A stretch of 64,000 nt of DNA from Woeseia sp. (GTDB taxonomy: Bacteria; Pseudomonadota; Gammaproteobacteria; Steroidobacterales; UBA11654). Of the stretch, positions 17,488-27,300 are shown in pieces (within the stretch, counting starts at the first letter, position 1; each line of letters begins with the position of its first letter). The stretch spans positions 1-64,000 of the forward strand of contig BPCL01000001.1 in assembly GCA_019653755.1 (NCBI GenBank), written 5' to 3'. The translations under genes were made by a program, and so were the position numbers. Under the pieces are notes generated by a model. The model ran no database searches. It was not told where the DNA came from and worked only from the letters and a program-made list of their open reading frames with translations.

Positions 17488-17967
17488 TTAAATAATAGCT
17501 TTGATTTCTTTTTCGATATCTTCTGGCTTAGTGTTTGGTGCAAATCTAGAAACCACGTTTCCCTTTTGGTCAACTAGGAACTTTGTGAAATTCCACTTTA
17601 TTTTTTTAGAGCCCAGCAACCCTGGCTTTGTTTCACATAAATATTGGTACAGAGGATCTGCTGTGGGTCCGTTAACATCAATTTTTGCAAAGACAGGAAA
17701 TTCAATTTGAAAATTTAACGAACAGAATTCTTGTATTTCTTCATTCGTACCGGGTTCTTGCTTTCCAAATTGATTACAGGGAAAACCCAATACTGAAAAA
17801 TCTTTATCTTTAAATTTAAGATGAAGGTTGTTTAAACCTTCATATTGAGGCGTAAAGCCGCACTTACTTGCTGTGTTAACTATAAGCAGTAATTTATTTC
17901 TATAATCACCAAGGGAAACTACTTCACCTTCAGCGTTTTTACAGTCGAACTTATAAATGTCACTCAT
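17488..17967 (-). CDS. Glutathione peroxidase
   Basis: Reduces peroxides with thiols in the cytosol or periplasm. At 159 residues it has the usual length. The peroxidatic cysteine is C36 in 'NTASKCGFTPQY'; the catalytic Gln lies in 'NQFGKQEPG' (65-73) and the Trp/Asn pair in 'KWNFTKFLV'. ATG 17967 is chosen because GGAGAC lies about 9 bases upstream; an upstream TTG would start inside that site. It is co-directional with the DUF1330 gene 16 bp downstream. Cys rather than selenocysteine is encoded. Confidence 0.94.
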   Translation of the reverse strand: MSDIYKFDCKNAEGEVVSLGDYRNKLLLIVNTASKCGFTPQYEGLNNLHLKFKDKDFSVLGFPCNQFGKQEPGTNEEIQEFCSLNFQIEFPVFAKIDVNGPTADPLYQYLCETKPGLLGSKKIKWNFTKFLVDQKGNVVSRFAPNTKPEDIEKEIKAII

Positions 17968-18023
17968 TAATATTGTCTCCAAATTATTCGCTATTATTAT
18001 GTTTATGAAATTTCTAAGGCACC

Positions 18024-18053
18024 TTATGAAAGTTCAAAGGTAAATTATATAAT
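18024..18053 (+). promoter_or_regulatory. Possible promoter of the VOC-family gene
   Basis: A perfect TATAAT at 18048-18053 with a weak TTATGA -35-like hexamer 18 bp upstream. It lies in the divergent gap between the glutathione peroxidase and VOC genes. The -35 match is poor, so this rests mainly on the -10 and location. Confidence 0.35.
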
Positions 18054-18135
18054 AAAATTGCAATCTGAAATAAGCTCTTGTGTGCTATTCTTTTCTTACT
18101 CTTTTAAACCATCAACTTTTGACGGAGAGACTTTA

Positions 18136-18558
18136 TTGGATAAACTGAGCCCCTTTCATTTAGCTATACCTGTCAATGATTTGGATAAGGCTAAAGAGTT
18201 TTACAACGGTCTTCTTGGAGCAGAAATCGGAAGATCCGATCCAACTTGGATTGACTTCAATTTCTACGGCCATCAATTGGTCTGTCATTTGACGGAGAGT
18301 AGTAACGCTCAAAGTAAGAATCCAGTTGATCAACACGATGTTCCTGTCCCTCATTTTGGAATAGTCTTGGAATGGGATACTTTCCATCAACTGGCTATGG
18401 ATTTAAAAAATAATAAGGTTGAATTTATTATTGAGCCAACAATTAGATTTAAAGGTCAAGTTGGAGAGCAAGCAACTTTATTTCTAAATGATCCTTCAGG
18501 AAACGCCATTGAATTCAAATCCTTTAAAGATCAAGAAAATTTATTTAGAAAAGACTAA
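18136..18558 (+). CDS. VOC-family (glyoxalase/dioxygenase-fold) protein
   Basis: A 140-residue protein of the vicinal-oxygen-chelate fold. I place the start at TTG 18136, preceded by GGAGAG at 18124-18129, because the fold begins right there ('[19 protein letters not shown]'); an open frame extends upstream to 18058 but is not family-like. Metal-ligand candidates are His in 'FHLAIP', His in 'PHFGIVLEW' and Glu in 'NAIEFKSF' near the end. Families with this fold include glyoxalase I and extradiol dioxygenases; the substrate cannot be read from the sequence. Confidence 0.82.
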   Translation: MDKLSPFHLAIPVNDLDKAKEFYNGLLGAEIGRSDPTWIDFNFYGHQLVCHLTESSNAQSKNPVDQHDVPVPHFGIVLEWDTFHQLAMDLKNNKVEFIIEPTIRFKGQVGEQATLFLNDPSGNAIEFKSFKDQENLFRKD

Positions 18559-18617
18559 GTATCTTGTTGAAGTAACATTCAGATAGCTTGATAATAAGGA
18601 AGCTAAAGGAGTAATTT

Positions 18618-18911
18618 ATGGATATTTTTTCCTATATTTTCAGCGAAGGAACTTGGTTTGGGATAATAGATAATGGCATTCTAGTCTTTGTTTCTCTATT
18701 TGGTGTCAACCTTGAACGAAAACTAGGCGGCAAAGGCGTCTATGGAGCTTTATTTGGCGCTCTATTAGGTAATGCACTTAGCGATGGTGTCGCGGCTATT
18801 ATCGATCCTTCCACGAGAATGATAGCAGGGGGCATTTTTGCCGGTTGCATGTATGTTGTAGTATTGGCTTATATTTATGTGAAAGTTGCTAAACCTGATT
18901 TAGATTCTTAA
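18618..18911 (+). CDS. Small three-helix membrane protein
   Basis: A 97-residue membrane protein with an AGGAG site 6-8 bp before the ATG. Hydrophobic helices at about residues 15-32, 42-58 and 66-90 carry many small residues; 'YGALFGALLGNALSDGVAAI' has a glycine-zipper-like pattern. I do not recognise the family. It is followed 2 bp later by an NTF2-like gene, so the two may be co-transcribed. Confidence 0.72.
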   Translation: MDIFSYIFSEGTWFGIIDNGILVFVSLFGVNLERKLGGKGVYGALFGALLGNALSDGVAAIIDPSTRMIAGGIFAGCMYVVVLAYIYVKVAKPDLDS

Positions 18912-18913
18912 AA

Positions 18914-19285
18914 ATGTCATCAGCGATTGAAAATTGGCATCTCTGTATTGAGAAAAAAATTGTTGATGCTTCATTCATGGATCAGGATATAGAGTTTTAC
19001 TTTACCCTTCGTCTATAAGCCTATTCAAGGTATTGAAAACGTCATGAATTACCTAAATGCTGCTAATCAAGTTATTAATAACAAACACTTCAAATACACC
19101 GATGAAATTGTTGGAGAAGGTTCTGCTTTTTTAATCTTCGAAACCAAACTTGAAGAGATCTATATCAACGGTGTGGATTACATAATTTGGAATGAAGAGC
19201 AAAAACTGACCGAACTTAGAGGGTTTTTATTCGACCATTCAAGGCACTAACTCTAGTTGCTGAGACCATGTCTAAGCATCTCTAG
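18914..19285 (+). CDS. Nuclear transport factor 2 (SnoaL-like) family protein, two frameshifts
   Basis: A small cone-shaped-fold protein of about 123 residues. From ATG 18914 it reads 'MSSAIENWHLCIEKKIVDA', then loses frame near 19003 and continues as 'PFVYKPIQGIENVMNYL', 'INNKHFKYTDEIVGEG' and 'YINGVDYIIWNEEQKLTE'. A second shift near 19220 gives 'RVFIRPFKALTLVAETMSKHL' with a stop at 19283-19285. The joined sequence has the family's usual length and layout. Members are isomerases, cyclases or ligand binders; no specific role is readable. The two breaks are probably errors. Confidence 0.78.
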
Positions 19286-19292
19286 TCATCTA

Positions 19293-19565
19293 ATGGAAAA
19301 ATCTTTTACTAATAAAAATGATTATTGGGTTGCTAATCTTAAGTTAGTTGCCAGTCTTTTACTTATTTGGTTTTTTGTCTCCTTTGGGTGCGGTATTTTA
19401 TTTGCAGATTATCTAGATCAGTTCACATTCTTTGGTTTTAAATTAGGATTCTGGTTTGCTCAGCAAGGCAGTATCTATGTTTTTGTTATTTTGATTTTTA
19501 TTTATATCAATCGAATGAAGAAACTGGATCAGAAATTTAAGAATTTAAGCGGCAAAGGGAATTAA
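19293..19565 (+). CDS. DUF4212 small subunit of a sodium:solute symporter
   Basis: A 90-residue membrane protein with two hydrophobic helices (about residues 13-38 and 48-72) and a charged tail. 'YWVANLKLVASLLLIWF' and 'GFWFAQQGSIYVFVILIFIY' are the family hallmarks. The start is ATG 19293 (MEKSFTNKND). It ends 3 bp before the large symporter gene; genes of this family normally lie just upstream of, and are thought to assist, VC_2705-type sodium:solute symporters. Confidence 0.9.
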   Translation: MEKSFTNKNDYWVANLKLVASLLLIWFFVSFGCGILFADYLDQFTFFGFKLGFWFAQQGSIYVFVILIFIYINRMKKLDQKFKNLSGKGN

Positions 19566-19568
19566 AGA

Positions 19569-21317
19569 ATGTCAGTTCAGGCTCTTACCTATATATTCGT
19601 TGGAATTACCTTTGCTCTTTATATTACGATTGCAATTCGTTCTAGAGCAGGCTCAACTAGCGAATTCTATATTGCTGGAAAAGGTGTCAACCCTATAGCC
19701 AATGGCATGGCAACAGCTGCAGATTGGATGTCAGCTGCATCATTTATATCCATGGCTGGATTAATTTCTTTTTTAGGAAGAGATGGTTCAGTTTATCTTA
19801 TGGGCTGGACGGGCGGTTATGTCCTTTTAGCACTATTGCTAGCTCCCTATCTTAGAAAGTTTGGTCAATTCACTGTCCCTGATTTTATTGGCACCAGATA
19901 TTATTCATCTCTAGCAAGACTGGTTGCGGTTATTTGTCTAATTATTGTCTCATTTACCTATGTTGCTGGACAGATGAGAGGTGTGGGTATTGTCTTTTCC
20001 AGATTTCTTGAGGTTGACATAAATACCGGGGTAATTATTGGTATGGGGATTGTTTTCTTTTACGCAGTTCTTGGAGGCATGAAAGGGATAACTTACACGC
20101 AGGTTGCTCAATATTGTGTATTAATTTTTGCTTATCTAGTCCCAGCAGTCTTTATTTCGATATTAATTACAGGTAACCCAATTCCTCAACTAGGCTTTGG
20201 TGACCAGTTGGTAGATGAGCCAACTTATCTACTCAATAAGTTAGATGGTGTAATGACGGACTTAGGCTTTAACGCCTATACCTCTGGGTTTAAGGAGACT
20301 ATCGATGTATTTTGTATTACTGCTGCATTAATGCTGGGTACTGCTGGTCTGCCTCATGTTATCGTTAGATTTTTTACAGTGCCTGATGTGGCGGCAGCAA
20401 GAAAGTCTGCAGGTTATGCGCTTATTTTTATAGCTATTCTATACACGACAGCTCCAGCAGTAGCCTCTTTTGCCAGAATCAATCTCTTTGAATCAACTCA
20501 CAATGTTAGTTATACAGCAGCCCCAGAATGGTTTAAAAATTGGGAGGGGATTGGATTAATTGCATGGCAAGATAAGAATCAAGACGGAAAAATACAGCAT
20601 GCACCTGGCAATGCCTTTGAGCCAGTAAAACCTATTTTTACAGGTAAATTTGGTGATCAAGGTGAAAGAGCAATAGATAATAAAAATAATTCAGAAAGTA
20701 ATAACGAAGTTTATATAGATAGAGATATTATTGTTTTGGCAAACCCTGAGATTGCCAATTTACCCCCATGGGTTATCGCACTAGTTGCAGCAGGTGCATT
20801 AGCCGCAGCTCTTTCAACAGCAGCTGGCTTATTATTGGTTATTTCATCAGCTGTTTCTCATGACTTAATTAAAAAAACATTCGCAACCAATATCTCGGAG
20901 AAACAAGAACTGGCTTATGCAAGAATCTCGGTTTTTGTGGCTGTCGTCATTGCGGGATTATTTGGGATATACCCCCCCGCATTTGTGGCTCAAGTTGTCG
21001 CTTTTGCTTTTGGTTTGGCAGCAGCAACACTTTTCCCAGCAATACTGATGGGTATTTTTTCAAAATCTATGAACAAAGAGGGTGCGATTACAGGAATGCT
21101 GGTCGGGCTCATTTTTACTTTTAGTTACATCTTATTTTTTAAATTTATAAATCCAGAACTTAATTCAAAAGATTATTGGTTATGGGGGATCTCTCCTGAA
21201 GGCATAGGTTTTATTGGTATGATTTTAAATCTATTCTCAGCCACTCTAGTTGCTTCTTTAACTGCTAAAACACCAGCAGATGTTAAAGAAATGGTTGATA
21301 ATATAAGACAACCCTAG
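19569..21317 (+). CDS. Sodium:solute symporter, VC_2705/ActP-like subfamily
   Basis: A 582-residue inner-membrane carrier of the SSS family with about 13 hydrophobic segments. 'SEFYIAGKGVNPIANGMATA' near residue 32 and 'DWMSAASFISMAGLI' are conserved sites around the sodium-binding first helices; 'GTAGLPHVIVRFFTVPDVAAAR' marks the acetate/propionate-type branch. A hydrophilic loop at about residues 310-395 is longer than in ActP and fits the VC_2705 subfamily, which is paired with DUF4212 proteins as here. Substrates are probably short carboxylates. The gene is followed 8 bp later by a DUF1295 gene. Confidence 0.92.
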   Translation: MSVQALTYIFVGITFALYITIAIRSRAGSTSEFYIAGKGVNPIANGMATAADWMSAASFISMAGLISFLGRDGSVYLMGWTGGYVLLALLLAPYLRKFGQFTVPDFIGTRYYSSLARLVAVICLIIVSFTYVAGQMRGVGIVFSRFLEVDINTGVIIGMGIVFFYAVLGGMKGITYTQVAQYCVLIFAYLVPAVFISILITGNPIPQLGFGDQLVDEPTYLLNKLDGVMTDLGFNAYTSGFKETIDVFCITAALMLGTAGLPHVIVRFFTVPDVAAARKSAGYALIFIAILYTTAPAVASFARINLFESTHNVSYTAAPEWFKNWEGIGLIAWQDKNQDGKIQHAPGNAFEPVKPIFTGKFGDQGERAIDNKNNSESNNEVYIDRDIIVLANPEIANLPPWVIALVAAGALAAALSTAAGLLLVISSAVSHDLIKKTFATNISEKQELAYARISVFVAVVIAGLFGIYPPAFVAQVVAFAFGLAAATLFPAILMGIFSKSMNKEGAITGMLVGLIFTFSYILFFKFINPELNSKDYWLWGISPEGIGFIGMILNLFSATLVASLTAKTPADVKEMVDNIRQP

Positions 21318-21325
21318 GAGGAATA

Positions 21326-22102
21326 ATGATAGGTCATGTAATTTTAATTAATTGGTTTTGTTTAACATTGCTATGGGCTTTAAGCGTCAGGATAAAAGAC
21401 TCAAGCATTGTTGATATTTATTGGGGATTTGGTTTTGTTGTTATGGCTTGGAGCGCTTTTTTTCTTAGTCATCTCGATGGGAATCAAGTATCAATTAATC
21501 AATGGTACATGTGTGGGCTTGTGAGCATATGGGGGCTTAGGCTGACCTACTTTCTCGCTCAAAGAAACATCGGTAAAGGTGAGGATTATCGCTATGTCAA
21601 GATGAGAGAGACCTCAAAAAAGGACTGGAGATTTGTCAGCTTTTTTCAGAGTATTTATGTTTCAAGGATTACTCCAATTAATCATTGCTACCCAATCTTC
21701 ATCGTATTTTCAAACCAAGATTATTTTGAATCAAGATTATTCACTATTATTGCTCTAGTGGTGTTCTTCATTGGATTCTTTATCGAATCACTATCTGATC
21801 AACAACTCAAAGAATTTAGATCCGATCCAGCTAATGCAGATAAAATTATTAATATAGGGCTATGGAGATATTCTAGACACCCCAATTATTTTGGTGACTT
21901 TGTTCAATGGCTAGGCATTTTTATTCTTTCATTAAACACAGGTCTTTTGTGGGGTATTTTAGCTCCAGCAATGATGCTCTTTATCTTCCTTAAGTTAACA
22001 ATCAGACTTTTAGAGAGTGCACAATTAAAGAAGCGACCTGAATATAAAGACTATGTGGAATCAACCAATAAGTTCTTCCCTTCATTGTGGAAGAGCAGAT
22101 AA
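21326..22102 (+). CDS. DUF1295 (steroid 5-alpha-reductase-like) membrane protein with two compensating frameshifts
   Basis: A 258-codon open frame encoding a multi-helix membrane protein. The C-terminal half has the family motif 'GLWRYSRHPNYFGDFVQWLG' (about residues 176-195), typical of NADPH-dependent isoprenoid or steroid reductases. Residues about 105-130 do not look like the family. In the +1 frame the same DNA reads 'FRVFMFQGLLQLIIATQSS', which fits the expected helix. Two compensating indels around 21645 and 21715 therefore hide in an uninterrupted frame. A GGAGG site precedes the ATG. Substrate unknown. Confidence 0.85.
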   Translation: MIGHVILINWFCLTLLWALSVRIKDSSIVDIYWGFGFVVMAWSAFFLSHLDGNQVSINQWYMCGLVSIWGLRLTYFLAQRNIGKGEDYRYVKMRETSKKDWRFVSFFQSIYVSRITPINHCYPIFIVFSNQDYFESRLFTIIALVVFFIGFFIESLSDQQLKEFRSDPANADKIINIGLWRYSRHPNYFGDFVQWLGIFILSLNTGLLWGILAPAMMLFIFLKLTIRLLESAQLKKRPEYKDYVESTNKFFPSLWKSR

Positions 22103-22108
22103 GATTTT

Positions 22109-22711
22109 CTAGTCTTTTAGGCGTTTATACCAGGTAGATTTATCTTTAGGCACAAAGTTTTTTATCTCATCCATTGCCTCTTCAATAGTATCTATAAAAA
22201 GAAGTTCTTTGGATGTGGAGTTAGGCAAAAAGCCTTCAGTAACAGCATGATTGACAAACTCTTTCAGCGTTGCGTAATAGTTTTCAATATTCAAAATGAC
22301 AATAGGTTTTGATTGAATCCCGAGCTGATTCCAGGTGAGCGATTCAAAAAACTCCTCCCAAGTTCCAACCCCACCAGGCAAACAAATTATGGCATCAGAC
22401 TTTTCAGCCATTAATTTTTTTCTCGCATGCATGGTGTCGACAACGACCAATTCATTAAGACCAGGATGACCAACTTCAATGTCATCTAAGCGTTCTGTGA
22501 TGACACCAATAATATAGCCTTGATTCTCAATGGCGCTGTCAGCAAGGATACCCATTAAGCCATTGCTTCCTCCACCAAAAACAATATTGTAACCATTGGA
22601 AACAATTTCTTTTGCTAAGAGCTTTGCTGATTCTGAATATATTTCACGATTGCCTAGGCTTGAGCCTGCGAATACACAAATATTTTTGATGTTATTGGAT
22701 AATTGACTCAT
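22109..22711 (-). CDS. LOG-family protein (cytokinin riboside phosphoribohydrolase-like)
   Basis: A 200-residue Rossmann-type nucleotide hydrolase. The diagnostic motif 'LPGGVGTWEE' is at residues 111-120 with 'MHARKK' at 94-99, which together form the AMP/ribose-phosphate site. Family members cleave nucleoside 5'-monophosphates to a base and ribose 5-phosphate. 'VFAGSSLGNREIY' is the expected N-terminal strand-loop. The gene ends 6 bp from the convergent DUF1295 gene and lies 12 bp downstream of the DASS transporter gene on the same strand. Confidence 0.93.
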   Translation of the reverse strand: MSQLSNNIKNICVFAGSSLGNREIYSESAKLLAKEIVSNGYNIVFGGGSNGLMGILADSAIENQGYIIGVITERLDDIEVGHPGLNELVVVDTMHARKKLMAEKSDAIICLPGGVGTWEEFFESLTWNQLGIQSKPIVILNIENYYATLKEFVNHAVTEGFLPNSTSKELLFIDTIEEAMDEIKNFVPKDKSTWYKRLKD

Positions 22712-22723
22712 ATAAGGAATCTA

Positions 22724-24166
22724 TCACATAAGGAATCTAGGAACGAGATAAATACTTGCTAGTGAGACAACAACTATTGCTATTAAATTAAGGACTATTC
22801 CTGCTCGCATCATTTGTGGAACCTTAATTAATTCAGAGCCAAATACGATAGCATTAGGTGGCGTGGCAACAGGCAACATAAAAGCACAACTGGCAGCTAT
22901 GGCTATGGAGGCTGTGAGGAGTATTGGATTAAATCCAAATTGCGTTGCGATAATGGCAACAATAGGCAGAAAAGTTGCTGTGGTTGCTAGATTAGAGGTT
23001 AGCTCAGTCAAAAATATAATAAGAGTGCTAAACATAAACACCAATAATATTAAACTTAAGCCCACCGGCATTAAACCTCCTATCCAGGCCGCTAAACCAG
23101 TACTTTGTGCCGCAGCAGCAAGAGATAGGCCGCCTCCGAAAAGTAGTAACACACCCCAAGGAACTCCTCGTTCTGCATCTTTCCATTCAAGGAGATTATC
23201 TTTGCTGATATTTCCACTCGGGGTTAAAAATAAAGTGAGACCGCACAGCATTGCAATCCCTGGATCAGTAAGCCCTTCCAGTCCAGGTATATTATTAATT
23301 GTAGCTCTTGTTACCCAAAGAAAGGCTGTGAATAGAAAAATAACAAGTACTCTTTTTTCAGAAGTCTTTATCTTTCCTAAATCATCTCTCATCTCAACGA
23401 TAGTGGCTTGTGTTTGAGGTGATGTTTCAAAATTAACTGGAAATGACAATCTTGTTAAACTCAACCAAGCAAGAGGGAGTAGGGTTAAGCTAACCGGTAC
23501 GCCGACTTTCATCCAATCTAGGAAGGAGATAGAAACATTATATTGTTCTTCCATAAAACCGTTCAAAGCCATATTAGGCGCAGTCCCAATAAGCGTAGCT
23601 ATTCCGCCAATATTTGCCGCGTAAGCAATTCCTAGGAGAAGGGCAACTTGAAAATTGAGTTTTTCTAGCTCACTTAATTCAGACATTGACTCTTTAACCA
23701 CAGCAATGATAGCTAAGCCAATGGGGAGTAACATGATTGTGGTTGAGGTATTCATAATCCACATGCTTAGCACGCAAGAGCTGACCATAAACCCAGCTAT
23801 GATTGATTTACCCCTAGTGCCAGTGAATCTAAGAATGGTCAGAGCAATGCGTTTATGCAGATTACATTTTTGAATAGCTATTGAGAGGAAGAAGCCACCT
23901 AAAAATAAAAAAATATTCTTATTTGCATAAGGCGCTGCTGTGGATTCTATATTGGCAACCCCGAGTAAAGGAAAAAACACGAGAGGTATGAGAGCTGTAA
24001 TTGCAATAGGGACAGCTTCGGTTGCCCACCATACTCCCATCAAAACAAAAATTGCAGCTGCTCTTTGTGCCTCAGGAGCTAAGCCATCACTTTCAGGTAA
24101 AACAAGCACAATGAAACTTGCAACAATTCCCACAAAGAAGCCGACGCTTTTTTTATTATTTGACAT
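22724..24166 (-). CDS. Sodium:dicarboxylate symporter, DASS/SLC13 family
   Basis: A 480-residue inner-membrane carrier with about 11 helices. The two substrate/sodium-binding hairpin motifs are visible as 'NTSTTIMLLPIGLAII' in the first repeat and 'LTSNLATTATFLPIVA' in the second (SNT-like signatures), along with 'ATPPNAIVFGSE' near the C-terminus. The family imports succinate, malate and fumarate with sodium. The gene is divergent from the large TonB receptor, sharing a 144-bp intergenic region. This transporter would feed C4 acids that the glyoxylate shunt also produces. Confidence 0.93.
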   Translation of the reverse strand: MSNNKKSVGFFVGIVASFIVLVLPESDGLAPEAQRAAAIFVLMGVWWATEAVPIAITALIPLVFFPLLGVANIESTAAPYANKNIFLFLGGFFLSIAIQKCNLHKRIALTILRFTGTRGKSIIAGFMVSSCVLSMWIMNTSTTIMLLPIGLAIIAVVKESMSELSELEKLNFQVALLLGIAYAANIGGIATLIGTAPNMALNGFMEEQYNVSISFLDWMKVGVPVSLTLLPLAWLSLTRLSFPVNFETSPQTQATIVEMRDDLGKIKTSEKRVLVIFLFTAFLWVTRATINNIPGLEGLTDPGIAMLCGLTLFLTPSGNISKDNLLEWKDAERGVPWGVLLLFGGGLSLAAAAQSTGLAAWIGGLMPVGLSLILLVFMFSTLIIFLTELTSNLATTATFLPIVAIIATQFGFNPILLTASIAIAASCAFMLPVATPPNAIVFGSELIKVPQMMRAGIVLNLIAIVVVSLASIYLVPRFLM

Positions 24167-24310
24167 AGTTCCTTTAGATACAGTTTAGAAATTTAAGAAT
24201 ATAGTGATTGTTGTTTTTGCACAAAATTACATCTATCGCCTTAAACATTGATTATGCTATAGTTTATCTAAGTTTTGTAACAAATTGTTATCAATTATTG
24301 GAGGGCAATA

Positions 24311-27300
24311 ATGTCTATAAGAAAACAAATTGTAACTGCGTTTTTCGCTCTTACTTTTTCTGTTTCTGGTTTTGCACAGGAAGATGCAGCAACAGCTAGC
24401 AGTGAAGTAGAAGAGATTACAGTTACAGGTTCGCAAATTAAAGGGGCTAAAATTACTGGTTCTTTACCGGTTTCAGTTATCGAGTTTGAAGATATCGAAT
24501 CTTTGGGTGTGGACTCAGGAGATGAGTTATTAGAAAACATCGCTGAAAACGGTATGAACATGTTTAATGAGGCTGAAAATGCTTCAGGTGGAGTTAACTC
24601 TGCTAGAGGTGATATGGGTGCATATAACCTTAGGAACATGGGAACAGGTAATACCCTAACTCTTATTAATGGAAGAAGGTTGGTTAACTCACCAGGCTAT
24701 CAAACGGAATACATCGGTGGTGATTTTGTTCCAGCAGTTACTGTGAACTCAAATCTAGTTCCAGTGTGGGGTGTTGATAGAATGGAAATACTTCGCGATG
24801 GCGCTTCTGCAATTTATGGTGCTGATGCTGTGGCAGGTGTTGTGAATTATGCTATGCAGCAAGACTATGAAGGATTTTCTTTTAGAACTAAAATGGGATG
24901 GTACGACCATTTCGATGCTGAAGATAAGACCTTTACGGTTAAATTTGGTAGAAATTTTAACGATGGAAACACCAATGTAGCTGTCTTTATGGATTATTAC
25001 GATCGTGAGCCTATAAGAGCTCAGGAAGACCCTAGATGGGGCAACTCTGATCACAGACAGTGGACCACATGTGATCTTCCAGATGGTGTCTCAGATGAAG
25101 GTCGTTGCTTAGAAGCTGGATCACCATGGGCAAATTCAAGCTCTTTTAGAAACACGAGTGCTAATAGCTTGTACGGCCAATTTGATATGGTCACTTCAAG
25201 TGAGCACGGAAGCAGCAATCCTTACAATCATGTCTTCACTGACTCCAATGGTGAGTTTGAAGTATTCCCATTGGGTGACTCAAGATGCAGTAACCGATCT
25301 AGTCAAGGTGGCGAAGTATTTGATACGGGATACGGTACATGTATAGCTCAAGACGGTAATGGTACTGAGCGATTTAATCTTTGGGGATTTACTGATGCGA
25401 GATCTGATTTACAAAGAACGAATGTCTTTGTCTACATTAACCATGATTTTGGTAACGGGTTAGAATCCTTTACTGAACTTGGTTACTACACCTCAGATTA
25501 TCTTTTAACACGGCACCCTTCTTACGCATTTTCTTCTGTTAAACACAGAGTAGGCCCTGATAATTATTGGCTTAATCAAATGACTTTAGCAGATGGAACC
25601 GCATTATTCGCCGGTAAACAACTCTACATCGATAACTATCGATATGCTGAGCGAATGAGAATGGTTGATGTTGAAAAAGAAACTTACCGAATCTTACAAG
25701 GTTTCAGGGGAAGTTTTGATGAATGGGATTGGGAAGGTGCTTTTGTTCATTCAAAGGCGACAGCTGATGATATTACTCGGAATAGAACTTCCAACAATCT
25801 TTTAAAAGAAGCTCTTTGGGATTCAACGCCGGCAGCTTATAACCCTTTTAGCGCTGGTGTGAATTCGAATATTGAGAGAGTTCTTGTTGATGTTTATAGA
25901 AAAGGCGAAAGTGAACTAACAATGCTTGATTTCAAGGTAGCAAATGCTGAAGTCATGGAACTACCAGCTGGACCTCTAGGTTTAATGTTTGGTTTTGAAT
26001 TCAGACATGAAAAGATTAAGGATGATAGAGATCCCAGACTTGATGGCACTATTACCTATGTAGATTATGAGAGTGACACGTATCCTGAGGTAAGTGATGT
26101 GGTTAACTCAAGCCCAACTGGCGATGTCTATGGTTCTAGAGATGTAACATCATTATTTGCTGAAGCTCAATTACCACTTGCTGATAATGTGAATGCACAA
26201 TTAGCTTTGAGGTACGAGGACTTTTCAGATGTTGAACGTACACTAGTAGGTAAAATTGCTGTTGGTTGGGATATTAGCGATGCAATCCTTTTCAGAGCAT
26301 CAGCCTCAACAGCCTTTAGAGCTCCTAATATTATTCAAATCAATGAAAAGATAGTAGTTAGAAGTGGAACTCGATATGACTATGCAATGGTTCAACTTGA
26401 AACGCTAGCAGGACTGGATTCTGATGACTTAGATTCTAGATCTTCTCAGCAAAGACAAGCAACAGGAGCCTCTGGCCTAGTTCCAGAAGAGTCTGATAAC
26501 ACTTCAATAGGTTTTGTTATAACCCCTCAAGCCCCAGGTTTAGAAGGCCTAACAATTACTGCAGATTATTGGACAATTGAGAAAGAAAATACCATTGGAC
26601 TATTTGGTCGAGAAAATCACACTGTTAATGACATGGTGATTAGATTTTCTAACCCTGGCAGTTGTGCAGGAAATCCAGCGGTCGTTAGAGATCCTGCTGA
26701 TGACGATCAAATAGCAGCAGCTAACGCGGTTGGAATATGCCCATTTGGTAATGTTAAGCACGTTGCTGACAACTATCTAAACTTAGCGACCAGAACCATA
26801 GAAGGTTTTGATGTTGGTGTTTACTACAACGTTGATACCAGCATTGGTGACATCTCTGTTCGATATATTGGAAGCTTTATTGATAAGTTTGAGCAGACTC
26901 CAGGCGGAGAATTTGCAGCGCTTCAAGCTAAACAAGCTGCTGGAGAAATTCCTGCTTATATTCCTCTTGGAGGATTTGGAGATCTTCTCTTAAGGGATGG
27001 CAACTACGATGAGAAACATTCATTAAGAGTCTCTTGGAGAAGAGGACCGATTGGTGCTTCTCTTACGGCTTTGAGAAAAGGCGAGTTTTTTCAAAACAGC
27101 CTTACTCAAGGTGATGGCACTAAGTTTATGATTGATGCCATGACCACGATGGACCTTAGCATTGATTATCGTTTTGATATTTCAGACTATAACGCCAAAC
27201 TAAGGTTTGCAGTTAAAAATATTGCAGATGAAAGAGCACCACTAGCAGACCGATACTACGGTTACTATGCTGATGCTCACCAAGATCTAGGTAGAAACTT

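Noticed and set aside
18058-18135. N-terminal extension of the VOC protein
   Set aside because: The sequence is not family-like, and a good ribosome site precedes the TTG at 18136.
22863-23417. Long open frame (184 codons) on the plus strand
   Set aside because: It is antisense to the DASS transporter, has no domain-like sequence, and is explained by that gene's codon composition.
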